In this document: piece after piece, positions 10,968 through 20,671 of the stretch
Layout: the number at the start of each line of letters is the position of its first letter
Position numbering within the stretch: position 1 is the first letter of the stretch
Origin: Taudactylus pleione
Lineage: Eukaryota; Chordata; Amphibia; Anura; Myobatrachidae
Direction of reading: 5' to 3'
Length of the DNA stretch: 64,000 bases
Assembly: GCA_031769625.1 (NCBI GenBank)
Contig: JAUIMM010000016.1
Span: 15,677,001-15,741,000, forward strand
Program-made: the position numbers and the translations under genes
The notes under the pieces: model-generated
What the model was told of the DNA's origin: nothing
The model's input: only the letters and a program-made list of their open reading frames with translations
The model's database searches: none

Positions 10968-11113
10968 TTTCTACTTCAGGGTCCATAGGGTATCCACAGG
11001 ATACCTTGGGGTATAGGTGTGACGTCAGTCGCAGGGCACCAAAGAGTTAAGCTTTCAGCCTCCCAGGATGCACTAGGTCCCCCTCCTATACCCCGCCCCC
11101 GGGCCAAGGCACC
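10968..11113. repeat. DIRS left inverted terminal repeat
   Basis: Starts TTTCTACTTCAGGGTCCAT and is the reverse complement of the right repeat from GGTATCCACAGG to CCAAGGCACC. It differs from the right end near the tip (CTTCAGGGTCC against CTACGAAGTCC) and lacks the roughly 35 terminal bases seen at the right. Confidence 0.9.
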
Positions 11114-12058
11114 CCAGTTTAGTTTGGTGCCCGGCCGGAGTCGGGTGCACCTGTTGGAGTGGGGGCTAGAAGAGCCCCTGAAGCTTATTCTTCATGCAGC
11201 TGTGGCTGCACAACTGGATGTACAGCATGGACAGTCAGTCCTGACGTCCATGCTGTCTTCCCTACACCCCGCCGGTACCAGAACGCCGGTACTGATCCGG
11301 GGATGCTGGTGGGCGTCTGGGGTCACAGCTAGCGGTGACCCCAGATGCTCCGGACCATGGCCGGATTCAAGGGGGACAGAGGTAAGCAGCGGGGTCCCGC
11401 GGTGGGTCCCCGCTGATCACATGGTCCTAAGTCCCCAGGCAGGGGGCTCCCTGGGGACTGGCTGCAGCGTGGAGCCAGGCGACCAACCTGCGCTTCCACT
11501 ACCCCCTGGGACAGCGGACCGCAGCAGAGCGGTAGCGCTGCGGCATCCCAGGGGTTAAATGCATGCCAGGGGAGCGCGCCTTCCCTGTCTCACAGCCGGC
11601 GCCTCCCCCGCTGCACACAGCCCTCTCTGCATGCTGCCGACTGGTCCTGTGGCAGCGCTCCTCCCCCAGGCCAGCCTCCTCTCTGCTCCTCGGCGGCCAT
11701 CTTCTCCAGAACGCATGGTGAACGCTGCTGGAAGCGCTGGACGGAAGCATCGTGGTCTGGGTCCCCCCGCATACCTCTCCTCCGCTGTGGTCAGGTCTGT
11801 GTATGCAGCGCTGTGTCCTACCAGGCCCTGTGTCTGTGTAGTTGAGTGATCAGCGCTGTTAGTGCAGGAATTGTTATTTCTCTGCATTGTATGTGACTGT
11901 GCTAGCGCTGCTGCCTGTAATCTTTTCTTCATCTAAACTGTCAGCTTTATTACTGTCCCTGTTCTTTCTGCTAAAGCCCTTGCGGTGCGGTGCTGCAGGG
12001 TGGTCTCTCGCCTATTTAATACTTAATTGGTGAGAGAGGTCACATACGTGGTGCCATC
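11114..12058 (+). other. DIRS 5' leader
   Basis: A GC-rich stretch of about 945 bases between the left terminal repeat and the first frame. It contains short open frames on both strands but no recognisable domain. It presumably holds the promoter and leader RNA. Confidence 0.6.
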
Positions 12059-13519
12059 ATGTCTGAAAGTGATTTTCCCCTCCGGCTACAGTGTACCACG
12101 TGCAAAGTACCGTTAGCGGAGGGGGAGGGTAGCGCGGAGGGCCTTTGCCGGCAGTGTTTGTCCATGGCGCGGCCTATTACGGTTACAGCACCGGTACAGG
12201 AGCCGCCCTGGGCTTGTTTCGCTCAGGCGTTAACAGCTTTAGTGGGCCAGTTAGCTCCGCAGCCCGCGTTTACTCCGATGGGTTTGTCCCAGCAGTCTGT
12301 GGTGTCGTCACCCATGCAGGGGTTCCCACGACAATTGGTGGTACCCCACAGTCTCCCTATTTCCCAGCTCCCGGGTTCTCAGGAGCCAGCGTGGGTTAAC
12401 TCCCTGACGAGTTCTGTACAGCACTTGTCGGATGTGTTGCAAGGGGAGTCTGTGATGCGGTCTCATAAAAGGCCGGTGGCGTCTCTGTCCGCTCCTTATG
12501 AGGATGACGAAGGGACGTCTGATGATGGGGAGATTCTAGATCCTTACGATCAGGAACCTCTCCATACTAAGGACGCTGATGCTAAGTCCAAAGTATATAT
12601 TCCTGGACTTATTCGGGCGGTCCGCACAGCCTTGGTGATTGAGGACGAAGTTCCCCCAGCGGCTAAATCTAAGTATGCCTTTTTCAAAGATGTGAAGGGC
12701 GATGCCACAGTCTTTCCTCTTTCGGGTCAGTTGGTGGACCATTTAGAGGAGGCGTGGAAACAACCTGGCAAAAGATACCAGCCGCAGAGACGCCTGGCGG
12801 TGGCTTATCCGTTCGCGGATAATTATTTTGCGAAGTGTGAATCCCCTCCACAGGTGGATTCTCACGTGATCCGTCTTGTCCGTAGTGCCACATTGCCGAT
12901 GCCATCCATGTCCTCCCTTAAGGATGCTACGGACCGCAAGGTAGAAATCTGCCTGAAGTCCGCTTATTCCCTTGCAGGGGGGGCAGCACGGCCGGCTATG
13001 GCCATTTGCTGGGTTGCCAGAGCGATGGAGCGCTGGGCGGATTCATTAGAGGCTTCTTTTGAATCCGACTGTCCGGCCGATCAGGCGGAGTTGATTGGCA
13101 ATCTCCGTGATTCGGCCACCTACATCAACGAGGCGGCTCTAGACATTAGTACTCTGGTGTCTAGAATTTCTTCAGCAGCGGTAGCTGCTCGTCGCACCTT
13201 GTGGCTGCGATCCTGGAAGGCGGACGCAGATTCCAAGAAAGGTCTGGAAGCGTTGCCGTTTACCGGAGAAGTTCTCTTCGGTCCGGATCTGGATAAGATT
13301 GTGGCCACGCTGGCGGCAGCCAAATCTGCCTGTCTCCCGTCGGCCGCTGCTCCTTCTGGTTCGGGACCATCGTCCTTTCGGTCATCTAGGGCCCAGGGCA
13401 GGCCCAAACCACAGTCGTTTCCTCGACAGGCTGGCCCTAAGAAATCGGTCAAGCCCCGGAAGCAGGCATGGAGTACCAGACGTCCGGCCCCCAAGCCAGA
13501 TGACAAGCCTGCGGCCTGA
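12059..13519 (+). CDS. DIRS gag-like protein
   Basis: An open frame of 486 codons, the first of the DIRS element, expected to encode a structural protein that packages element RNA. The N-terminus has a zinc-ribbon-like pattern, Cys12-x2-Cys15 and Cys30-x2-Cys33. The middle carries an acidic patch (YEDDEGTSDDGEILD). The C-terminus is basic and proline-rich (KSVKPRKQAW, then RRPAPKPDDKP), suited to nucleic acid binding. Frog DIRS elements usually have a first frame of this size. The start ATG at 12059 sits in the context ATCATGT, and no upstream in-frame alternative was seen. The end overlaps the open stretch of the RT frame by 221 bases, in a different frame. Confidence 0.85.
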   Translation: MSESDFPLRLQCTTCKVPLAEGEGSAEGLCRQCLSMARPITVTAPVQEPPWACFAQALTALVGQLAPQPAFTPMGLSQQSVVSSPMQGFPRQLVVPHSLPISQLPGSQEPAWVNSLTSSVQHLSDVLQGESVMRSHKRPVASLSAPYEDDEGTSDDGEILDPYDQEPLHTKDADAKSKVYIPGLIRAVRTALVIEDEVPPAAKSKYAFFKDVKGDATVFPLSGQLVDHLEEAWKQPGKRYQPQRRLAVAYPFADNYFAKCESPPQVDSHVIRLVRSATLPMPSMSSLKDATDRKVEICLKSAYSLAGGAARPAMAICWVARAMERWADSLEASFESDCPADQAELIGNLRDSATYINEAALDISTLVSRISSAAVAARRTLWLRSWKADADSKKGLEALPFTGEVLFGPDLDKIVATLAAAKSACLPSAAAPSGSGPSSFRSSRAQGRPKPQSFPRQAGPKKSVKPRKQAWSTRRPAPKPDDKPAA

Positions 13520-15425
13520 CGGTCCGGGCCTCCCTTTGGGGGATCCCAGGGTGGGAGGCCGCCTGCTACAGTTCGCCCAGTGTTGGTCGACCACTACGAC
13601 AGACACTTGGGTTCTGGAGGTGGTTTCTCACGGATACGCCCTCTCCTTCCGGCACAGACCCCCGGCTCGCTTCTTCACCACGGGTCTCCCATCAGACCGG
13701 AACAAGGCTACGGAGCTGCGGAAGGTATTGCACACTATGCTCCAGGCTGGAGTTATAGTGGCGGTTCCATTCTCCCAGAGGGGCCAGGGTTTCTATTCAA
13801 ATCTATTTTTGGTACAGAAACCCAATGGGTCATATCGTCCGATTCTCAACCTCAAAGCACTCAACAAGTCTTTGCGGGTCCCGAATTTTCGGATGGAGAC
13901 CCTACGGTCCATCATTCTGGCGCTGGAACCTGGGGACTACTTGGTGTCATTGGACATTCAGGACGCTTACCTGCATGTCCCTATTCTTTGGCGCCATCAA
14001 CAGTTCCTCAGGTTCGCAATCAGCAGCGACCACTTCCAGTTTCGGGCGTTACCTTTTGGCCTGGCAACAGCACCACGTGTTTTCACCAAGGTGATGGCGG
14101 TCATGGCGGCTTCTCTGCGGCTGCAGGGAGTCCGCATGTTGCCGTATTTGGACGACCTGTTATTGGTGGCAGGATCTCCAGAGCTCCTGTTACGCCACTT
14201 GGACCTGACCATTGCACTGCTGCAACGGCACGGCTGGCTAATCAACTGGCAGAAGTCCACTCTAACCCCGTCTCGGAGGATTCTGCATCTTGGAGCCTTA
14301 TTGGACTCGGGACAGCAAAGGATCTTCGTGACGGAGGACAAGATCTCTGCTTTACAGTCAAGGGTGCGCAGTTGTCTGCACAGCCGCCGGGTGTCCTTAC
14401 ACTCGGCGATGAGGTTACTGGGCTCCATGGTGTCGGTGTTCGACATGGTGGAATACGCCCAGTTTCACTCCAGACCTCTGCAGCACCTGATCCTGTCCAA
14501 GTGGAACGGGCTGACTCAGTCTCTGAAGTCCCAGACGATTGTGCTCACCCAGGAGGTTCGCCTGTCCCTTACGTGGTGGTTACAGACGACCCACCTCAAC
14601 AAGGGACGTCCGTTCTGGGTTCCAAATTGGGTCCTGTTGACAACGGACGCCAGTCTTCGGGGCTGGGGAGCAGTTTCGGGTCCACACTTGTTCCAGGGCA
14701 GGTGGACGTCGACAGAAGCGGAGCTTCCAATAAATATCTTGGAACTCCGTGCGGTCTTCAATGCTCTCCAGCAGGCACAGCGGTTTCTCCAGGGTCGCCC
14801 GGTGCAGGTCCAGTCGGACAACGCTACCACCGTGGCCTACATAAACAGGCAAGGAGGAACTCGCAGTCGGGCGGCTCTCGTAGAGGTCTCTCGGATCCTG
14901 GTTTGGGCGGAGCGCAATCTTCCGGCCATATCAGCGGTCTTCATCCCGGGAGTGCTCAATTGGGAGGCGGACTTTCTAAGTCGCCAGGACGTTCATCCGG
15001 GGGAATGGTCCCTGCACCCGGACGTTTTTCAACTACTGGTGGACAGGTGGGGTCTTCCAGAAATCGACCTCATGGCGTCCCGGCACAACAACAAGTTGCC
15101 GGTGTACGGGTCTCGCACAAGAGACGAAGGGGCGTCTCTGGTGGATGCTCTGTCCGTCCGGTGGACGTTCCGGTTCGCATACCTGTTCCCTCCGGTCTCC
15201 CTTCTTCCACGGGTAATCCGGAAATTCAAACAGGAAGGAGGGACGCTCCTGTTGATAGCTCCCGCGTGGCCCAGACGGCACTGGTTCTCAGACCTTCAGG
15301 GTCTGTCCGTGGACATTCCTCTGCGGTTGCCGCTACGACCGGACCTTCTGTCTCAGGGTCCTTGCCTTCACCCGGACCTGACTCGGCTGTCTTTGACGGC
15401 GTGGCTGTTGAGACGGCCATGCTGA
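13299..15425 (+). CDS. DIRS reverse transcriptase / RNase H / methyltransferase-like polyprotein
   Basis: An open frame of 708 codons. Reverse transcriptase motifs appear in order: SLDIQDAYLHVPI with Asp219, LPFGLATAPRVF at about 251-262, and YLDD at 283-286. RNase H follows with Asp450 (LLTTDASLRGWGA), Glu482 (ILELRAV), Asp507 (QSDNATTVAYIN) and Asp558 (NWEADFLSR). Residues about 585-665 (LPEIDLMASRHNNKLPVYGS to LLIAPAWPRRHWFSDL) match the methyltransferase-like tail typical of DIRS proteins. The first 80 codons overlap gag and look non-conserved, so translation probably begins near 13540 or by frameshift from gag. All catalytic residues are present, and no stop or frameshift is seen. The stop overlaps the recombinase ATG by seven bases. 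Confidence 0.92.
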   Translation: MWPRWRQPNLPVSRRPLLLLVRDHRPFGHLGPRAGPNHSRFLDRLALRNRSSPGSRHGVPDVRPPSQMTSLRPDGPGLPLGDPRVGGRLLQFAQCWSTTTTDTWVLEVVSHGYALSFRHRPPARFFTTGLPSDRNKATELRKVLHTMLQAGVIVAVPFSQRGQGFYSNLFLVQKPNGSYRPILNLKALNKSLRVPNFRMETLRSIILALEPGDYLVSLDIQDAYLHVPILWRHQQFLRFAISSDHFQFRALPFGLATAPRVFTKVMAVMAASLRLQGVRMLPYLDDLLLVAGSPELLLRHLDLTIALLQRHGWLINWQKSTLTPSRRILHLGALLDSGQQRIFVTEDKISALQSRVRSCLHSRRVSLHSAMRLLGSMVSVFDMVEYAQFHSRPLQHLILSKWNGLTQSLKSQTIVLTQEVRLSLTWWLQTTHLNKGRPFWVPNWVLLTTDASLRGWGAVSGPHLFQGRWTSTEAELPINILELRAVFNALQQAQRFLQGRPVQVQSDNATTVAYINRQGGTRSRAALVEVSRILVWAERNLPAISAVFIPGVLNWEADFLSRQDVHPGEWSLHPDVFQLLVDRWGLPEIDLMASRHNNKLPVYGSRTRDEGASLVDALSVRWTFRFAYLFPPVSLLPRVIRKFKQEGGTLLLIAPAWPRRHWFSDLQGLSVDIPLRLPLRPDLLSQGPCLHPDLTRLSLTAWLLRRPC

Positions 15426-16441
15426 GGTCCCGGGGGTTTTCCAGCTCTGTGGTGCGTACCATGTTGCGAGCTCGGAAACCGTCTTCCGCGAGGATATACC
15501 ATCGCGTGTGGCATACGTTCTTCCAGTGGTGTCGACCGAGAGGTTATGCACCGCGGGAGTTTCGTCTGTCTCGGATTCTCGCCTTCCTGCAAGCGGGACT
15601 AGATCATGGGCTTCGCCTTGCTTCTTTGAAGGTACAGGTTTCGGCCCTATCTGTCTGGTTTCACCGTAGGATTGCTACAATCCCGGATGTGCGCACCTTT
15701 ATGCAGGGTGTTCTCCGCATTCAGCCGCCCTTTGTTCCACCTGTGGCGCCTTGGGATTTGGCTGTGGTCCTGAGGGCTCTCCAAGGACCGCCGTTTGAAC
15801 CACTGGGCTCAGTGGATCTTAAATGGCTAACAGCTAAGACTGTTTTCCTTCTGGCCATTGCTTCGGCCAGACGTGTTTCTGAGTTAGGGGCTCTTTCTTG
15901 TAGACCCCCTTTCTTGGTTTTTTATGGGAACAGGGCAGTGCTCCGCACTCGGCCCGAGTTTCTTCCCAAAGTTGTTTCCCAGTTTCATATTAACGAGGAA
16001 ATAGTTGTTCCGGCCTTTAACTCACCGGGTCTTTCCGTGGGTGAGGCCTCTTTGGATGTTGTGCGGGCCTTAAGGACTTATGTTGACCGCACTTCTTCGT
16101 TTAGGAAGTCGGACGCTTTGTTTGTCCTTTTTGGCTTCCGTAAAAAGGGTTGGCCTGCTTCAAAGCAAACTTTGGCAGCCTGGATCCGTATGGCTATTTC
16201 TGAAGCTTATCTTCATGAAGGCCTACCGGTCCCTCCTTCTCTGAAGGCTCATTCCACTAGGTCTGTGGGTCCTTCGTGGGCAGCTCGACGTGGTGCCTCG
16301 GCAGTTCAGATCTGCAAGGCTGCTACATGGTCTTCTGTCCATACCTTCGTGAGGTATTACAGGTTTGACACCTTCGCCTCTCAGGATGCTTCCTTCGGGC
16401 GGCGGATTCTCCTTTCTGCACAGGAGCATCCCCACCCTTAA
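15419..16441 (+). CDS. DIRS tyrosine recombinase
   Basis: 340 codons from the ATG at 15419. The protein integrates the circular double-stranded DNA copy by site-specific recombination, replacing the DDE integrase of LTR elements. An N-terminal SAM-like core-binding region (about 10-100) is followed by the catalytic domain. The active-site set is visible: Arg152 (ASARRVSEL), His278-x-x-Arg281 (KAHSTRSVG), Trp304 and Tyr313 (ATWSSVHTFVRYY), with the usual nine-residue spacing from Trp to Tyr. The ATG overlaps the RT stop as ATGCTGA, suggesting coupled translation. The same frame stays open upstream to 13580, but that part is antidomain sequence overlapping RT. The frame ends 20 bases before the internal complementary region. 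Confidence 0.92.
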   Translation: MLRSRGFSSSVVRTMLRARKPSSARIYHRVWHTFFQWCRPRGYAPREFRLSRILAFLQAGLDHGLRLASLKVQVSALSVWFHRRIATIPDVRTFMQGVLRIQPPFVPPVAPWDLAVVLRALQGPPFEPLGSVDLKWLTAKTVFLLAIASARRVSELGALSCRPPFLVFYGNRAVLRTRPEFLPKVVSQFHINEEIVVPAFNSPGLSVGEASLDVVRALRTYVDRTSSFRKSDALFVLFGFRKKGWPASKQTLAAWIRMAISEAYLHEGLPVPPSLKAHSTRSVGPSWAARRGASAVQICKAATWSSVHTFVRYYRFDTFASQDASFGRRILLSAQEHPHP

Positions 16442-16461
16442 TGGATACTGCTTTGGGACAT

Positions 16462-16572
16462 CCCCAAGGTATCCTGTGGATACCCTATGGACCCTGAAGT
16501 AGAAAATATGAGATATGGTAAGAACTTACCCTTGTTATCTCTATTTCTACGAAGTCCATAGGGTTCCACAGG
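16462..16572. repeat. DIRS internal complementary region
   Basis: The first half (16462-16505) is the reverse complement of the element's left tip (ending GACCCTGAAGTAGAAA). The second half (about 16506-16572) is the reverse complement of the right tip (starting ATATGAGATATGG). In DIRS replication this region templates joining of the two ends into a circle. Each half reproduces the variant bases of its own terminus, which confirms both boundaries. Confidence 0.9.
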
Positions 16573-16727
16573 ACTCCCGCCCTGTCGCACCTGTGCTGCA
16601 GATGGGCTTTGCTCTGGTCACCGGTTTTCCGTCTCCCTCTGGTGAGAATGTGATTCTTGTATGTGTCCAGATCTTTGTTCTCTCTCTTCCTTCTCCTCCT
16701 CCGGCCTATGGCTTGGTAACTAACTGA

Positions 16728-16907
16728 GGTGCCTTGGCCCGGGGGCGGGGTATAGGAGGGGGACCTAGTGCATCCTGGGAGGCTGAAAGCTTAACTCTTT
16801 GGTGCCCTGCGACTGACGTCACACCTATACCCCAAGGTATCCTGTGGAACCCTATGGACTTCGTAGAAATAGAGATAACAAGGGTAAGTTCTTACCATAT
16901 CTCATAT
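16728..16907. repeat. DIRS right inverted terminal repeat
   Basis: Inverted partner of 10968-11113, beginning GGTGCCTTGGCCCGGGGG and continuing to CTTACCATATCTCATAT. It is longer than the left repeat by a tip of about 35 bases that is found again only in the internal complementary region. Confidence 0.9.
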
Positions 16908-16908
16908 T

Positions 16909-17280
16909 ATTACTACTTAAACAGGCATCTTCGGGCCAATGCAATGGTCTACATAAATGTGCATACCATCTGAAGCCATCGTATGACCAGGAAGGATCCA
17001 TTTCTTTAGAGATTCATTGCAGAGGTAAGAAAAGACTCAAGCCAACCAGCTTGTACCAAGTGGGAAGGGATGGGGTGGGGACAAGAAAAATTAGTGTGAT
17101 GGGCCCCAAAGATTCTGTTGCCGACCCTCGCTCCAAGGTGGTCAGGTAGGACCTCATGGAGGTGCGGGAGGAGGCGGTACACACAAAACTGGCACAGCCA
17201 GGGGTAAATCGTCCACAAGAGGGAGAAGCCCCCGTCTTAAGTGCTCCAGGCCCTCAGAAGGCTTAATCTGGTCTTGGCCA
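16909..17280. other. Intergenic stretch, nothing recognised
   Basis: Flanking DNA on the right of the DIRS element. No known motif, array or coding signature was seen. Confidence 0.6.
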
Positions 17281-18005
17281 GCTTTCATTGTGTTATATAG
17301 TGTGGCATCCCAACTTTCTCTGTACCTCCACACGGGCTATCCCCACAACCCTGCGTGCCACACAGCACAGGGCATCCCCACATCCCTGTGTGCCAGGCTA
17401 TGTACAAATGGGAACTCACAGGGACAGTGGTTGTGGTAACCACTGTCCCTGCGAGTTATACACCCGGCAAATTTTAGAAGTCTTTCACAGAAGTGAAAGA
17501 CTTCCCCGTGGGAAGCTGACACTGCGCATGCACACAGTGTCAGCTTCCGGAGCCGGCCATGGGCTGCGTGGGAGAGAGATTGAAAGATCTCGCTCCTGCA
17601 TCTGGATCCCCCATAGGCTTACAGTAGTTTACACTGCATCCGGTATGATTCACCCGGCAAGGAAGGAAGAAATTCCGATCGTCCTAAAGGTAAGTATAAA
17701 CTAATCTAATTCTACCCCCTAACCCTACCCCTCCTTTAGGGTGCCTAACCCTAACCTCCCCCCCCGTGCCTAACCCTAATCCCCCCTTCCCCACCGCCTA
17801 AACCTAAGTCCCCCGGGGGGGTGCCTAACCCTCCCTCTCCCTAGCCTAACCCTAACCTCCCGGGGGGGTGCCTAACCCTAAGTCCGCCCCAGGAGCCCCT
17901 AACCTAACCCCCCCCCCCTCCCCGCGCGCGGCTGCCACTTCGATCGGGATGCCGGCATTGGTATAATGACAGGCATCTAGATTTGCGACGGCCGGCTTCC
18001 TGAAT
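17281..18005. mobile_element. Serial-hairpin element with telomere-like minisatellite
   Basis: The left part has three adjacent hairpins: GGGACAGTGGTT/AACCACTGTCCC (17424-17453), AGTCTTTCAC/GTGAAAGACT (17480-17503) and GGAAGCTGACACTG/CAGTGTCAGCTTCC (17511-17548). The stretch 17700-17930 is a degenerate array of CCTAACCCTAA units alternating with CCCCC-rich spacers. The end (17935-18000) holds GATCGGGATGCCGGCATT, shared with elements at 32460 and 58660. The outer boundaries are uncertain. Confidence 0.55.
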
Positions 18006-18449
18006 GTATACCTATCACACCATATGGAGATAGTGTAAACTACCAGGACTAAACTCCAAAAAGTTTTGCTAGTACATAGGGGTCAGATAGGGGTCAGATC
18101 GTAGACCCCATTGATAATGATTAAGTGCTAATGCACTTGCTGGAGATTTCTGTGAAATCTCCTGCATTGTGCCATTAGTACATAGGAACAATACATATAA
18201 TTGTGCAGAAATAGCAGTTTGTGCATAATTTTATGTAAAAACAGCTGTATACATAAACCCCATATAGTCTGTGCTCATTTCATAAGTTTTATTGATTTGG
18301 ATGCAGTCATGACCATAGGGGCTGGGGGGAGATCTCAATGATGACACTAATGGGATGGGGAAGATTAAGGGGTGTTTGGTGACTAACTTTCCATAGTGTA
18401 CAGTATGTGTAGGGCATGTGGGGTTGTCTTATGGCATATGGGGAGCTCA
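18006..18449. other. Intergenic stretch with a short hairpin
   Basis: Contains a small palindrome near 18134-18165 (GGAGATTTCTGTGAAATCTCC). Nothing else was recognised. Confidence 0.5.
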
Positions 18450-18894
18450 AAACCATAAATTGTGATGGGACCCAGAAACTGTGGAGTAGGACCCCAATTT
18501 TTTAAAGTGAGGGGACCCACATTTTGTTTTGCTTAGCGCGATCACTGCATACATAACATTTCCATTATTGTACATAAATGTATATATGGCTAAAGTATAC
18601 CCAGACACAATTATGAAATTAGTTAAAAATAATTTCATGATTTCAAATATTTAGAGTTGCCACCAGTACAATATCAATCATATTTTTTCTGTTTATAAAG
18701 ACAATATACCACCCAAAGTATTAATTGTAAACCATCTATAAATCTTGATTAAACTCATAGATCTATACTTGAAGTATTATCCTAATATAATGAATATAAC
18801 ATTACATCCTCTATATATATATCTCATTTAATGCTATGGTGACATTCACCAGCGTTTTCAAACAAAAAAATCCAGAATGCCTCTTTCCTACATA

Positions 18895-19767
18895 TAGGGG
18901 TATTCAATATGAAACGTAAACTTTGCCGTCTATGCTTGTCGACGTTTTCGCCGCACATCGGAGCTTTTGCCGGCAAAAAAGTATCGCGCGCGCCCCCGAT
19001 TATACCCGTTTTCAATATGAAATCCTCAAAAACGACACCCGGCGAATGTGAAATCAGCAAAAACTTTTTGGAGAAATCACCCTAACACCCCCAAAAAGAT
19101 GCTATGACATGGGGGATCACTCTGGATACCCCCGATTAGCCCTGCTGAAGGCTTCTGGGGTCTTTAAACTGGCTCAATAACTGCTATTTTGGGGATTTGG
19201 GAAGGTGGTGAAGAATAGTATTTAGAAGTTTTTTTGCTGAACATAAGTAGTCCCAGCAAATTTGGGGTACTTGAAAATGGAGGTGAACATATTTAAAAGT
19301 TGCTAAAGTGATATTTTAAAAAACGTGAAAAATCCACCTGCCGCAAACACCTGCAATGAAAAAAACACTTGGGGCATATTTGGGGACCCCCCTAGATTGT
19401 AGTTCACTAGTTTTTAACTTTGTACCCCCAATTTTTTTTTTTTTTCGCCCCCAAAATGAAAGTGCTTTTTTTGGGGTCCTCTGATGTATTTTTTTTTCTT
19501 AATTTTGACACAGTTTACCTTTGGGGGACTGTCTGAAGGTTGCAGGGTGGTTTCCGAAATGTTGCACCCCAAAACCCCAATTCTGCACTTTTTTTCGCCA
19601 CCCATTCCTTGGTGATACTTTTTTGCTGGGTCGAATGCAATATACTTTTCGCGCCGACGAAAAGTTTTCAAATTGAATACGGTGTAGAAGTAAAAGCGGC
19701 GAAAATGACGTCATCCAAGCGAAAACATTGCAGAAACCGTGTTTTCGCTGCATATTGAATACCCCTA
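18895..19767. mobile_element. Non-autonomous DNA element, TATTCAAT termini, 3-bp target duplication
   Basis: 873 bases bounded by TAGGGGTATTCAATATG and its reverse complement. ATA flanks both ends (18892-18894 and 19768-19770). The sister PLE copy at about 24890-24905 preserves the empty site (GACTATATAGG), which proves the insertion limits. The 3-base duplication suggests a PIF/Harbinger relation, but ATA is not the standard TWA. The interior is non-coding and homologous, in reverse, to 62223-63048. Confidence 0.85.
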
Positions 19768-20671
19768 ATAGTCTAGTGAACCCATCACCCCATCTTATTG
19801 TTATTCTAACTTGTTCTATTGATTTGATATTAATCCTATCAAGGCAACCTTCTTGACATACTGCAATACATTTTTAGAGTGTCATTTTTCACTTTCTAAG
19901 ATTTCATTCGTAAGATTTCGTGTTCTATATGCCTCACATGTAAAGTTCTTGTAGTTCTGCCTACATATTGCAGACCACATCCGCATTCTAAAACATAGGT
20001 AACTAATGTTGAGCTTAGCAGAACAAGTTTCATTAATTGCAGATCATCTGAAGAAACAAATAATTTAAAATCTAGTGTCTTCTCCATATGTTTGCATGTA
20101 CTACAATTCGTCTTTCCACATTAAATAGCCCTCGGTCTCTGTGTTTTCCAAGAACTTTTTTCTCCTATTATCTTTAGTTTTTTTTCTCTCTAGCTTTGGG
20201 CTAATTTCAATTTCAGGTTATCCGATTTTTAAAATATTACATTATCGTGTAACTGTGGTATATTGTTCAGGACTTCATCAAGTTTGAGCAGAGGGAAATT
20301 TTTCTGGATAATTCTTTTTTTATTTCATAAGCCTTTGTTGTAGTTTTGGTAAAAAGCATCATAGCTCTATCACACTTCTGTTAACTAATTTTTTTTTTGT
20401 TTGTAGACATAGCACAGTTTAGTAATGTAATCCTATTCGTATCTTCCATTGCTTGCAATGCTTTATCCAATACATGTGGGATAACCCTGTTCTATAAAGG
20501 ACTTCTATAAATCAACTACTTGTCTAGAGAAAGCTTCAGCCGTTGAGAAAGTTCTTTTCAATCTTAGAAATTGATCCTTTGGCACATTATCCTTCCATTT
20601 TTTATAATGGCTGCTCCTATAGTTTAAATATCTAATTTGGTCCACCTTTTTCATAGAAGTTTATGTAATTA

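Larger units (their letters stand above)
10968..16908 (+). mobile_element. DIRS retrotransposon, apparently complete
   Basis: A tyrosine-recombinase retrotransposon of the DIRS order, about 5.94 kb. It is bounded by inverted terminal repeats (left 10968-11113, right 16728-16907) and carries an internal complementary region at 16462-16572. Three open frames follow one another on the plus strand: gag-like, RT/RNase H, and tyrosine recombinase. No target duplication is expected, because this class integrates by recombination of a circular intermediate. The frames have no premature stops and all main catalytic residues are present, so the insertion is young and could still be competent. The ends are inferred by comparing the termini with the internal region. 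Confidence 0.92.

Noticed and set aside
13580..15418. Upstream part of a 953-codon frame ending with the recombinase
   Set aside because: It overlaps the RT/RNase H frame, is Ser/Gly-rich and matches no domain. The recombinase is taken from the ATG at 15419.
17700..17930. Interstitial telomere remnant
   Set aside because: Units are irregular, spaced by C-rich segments, and carried by a dispersed family also present at 32460 and 58645.
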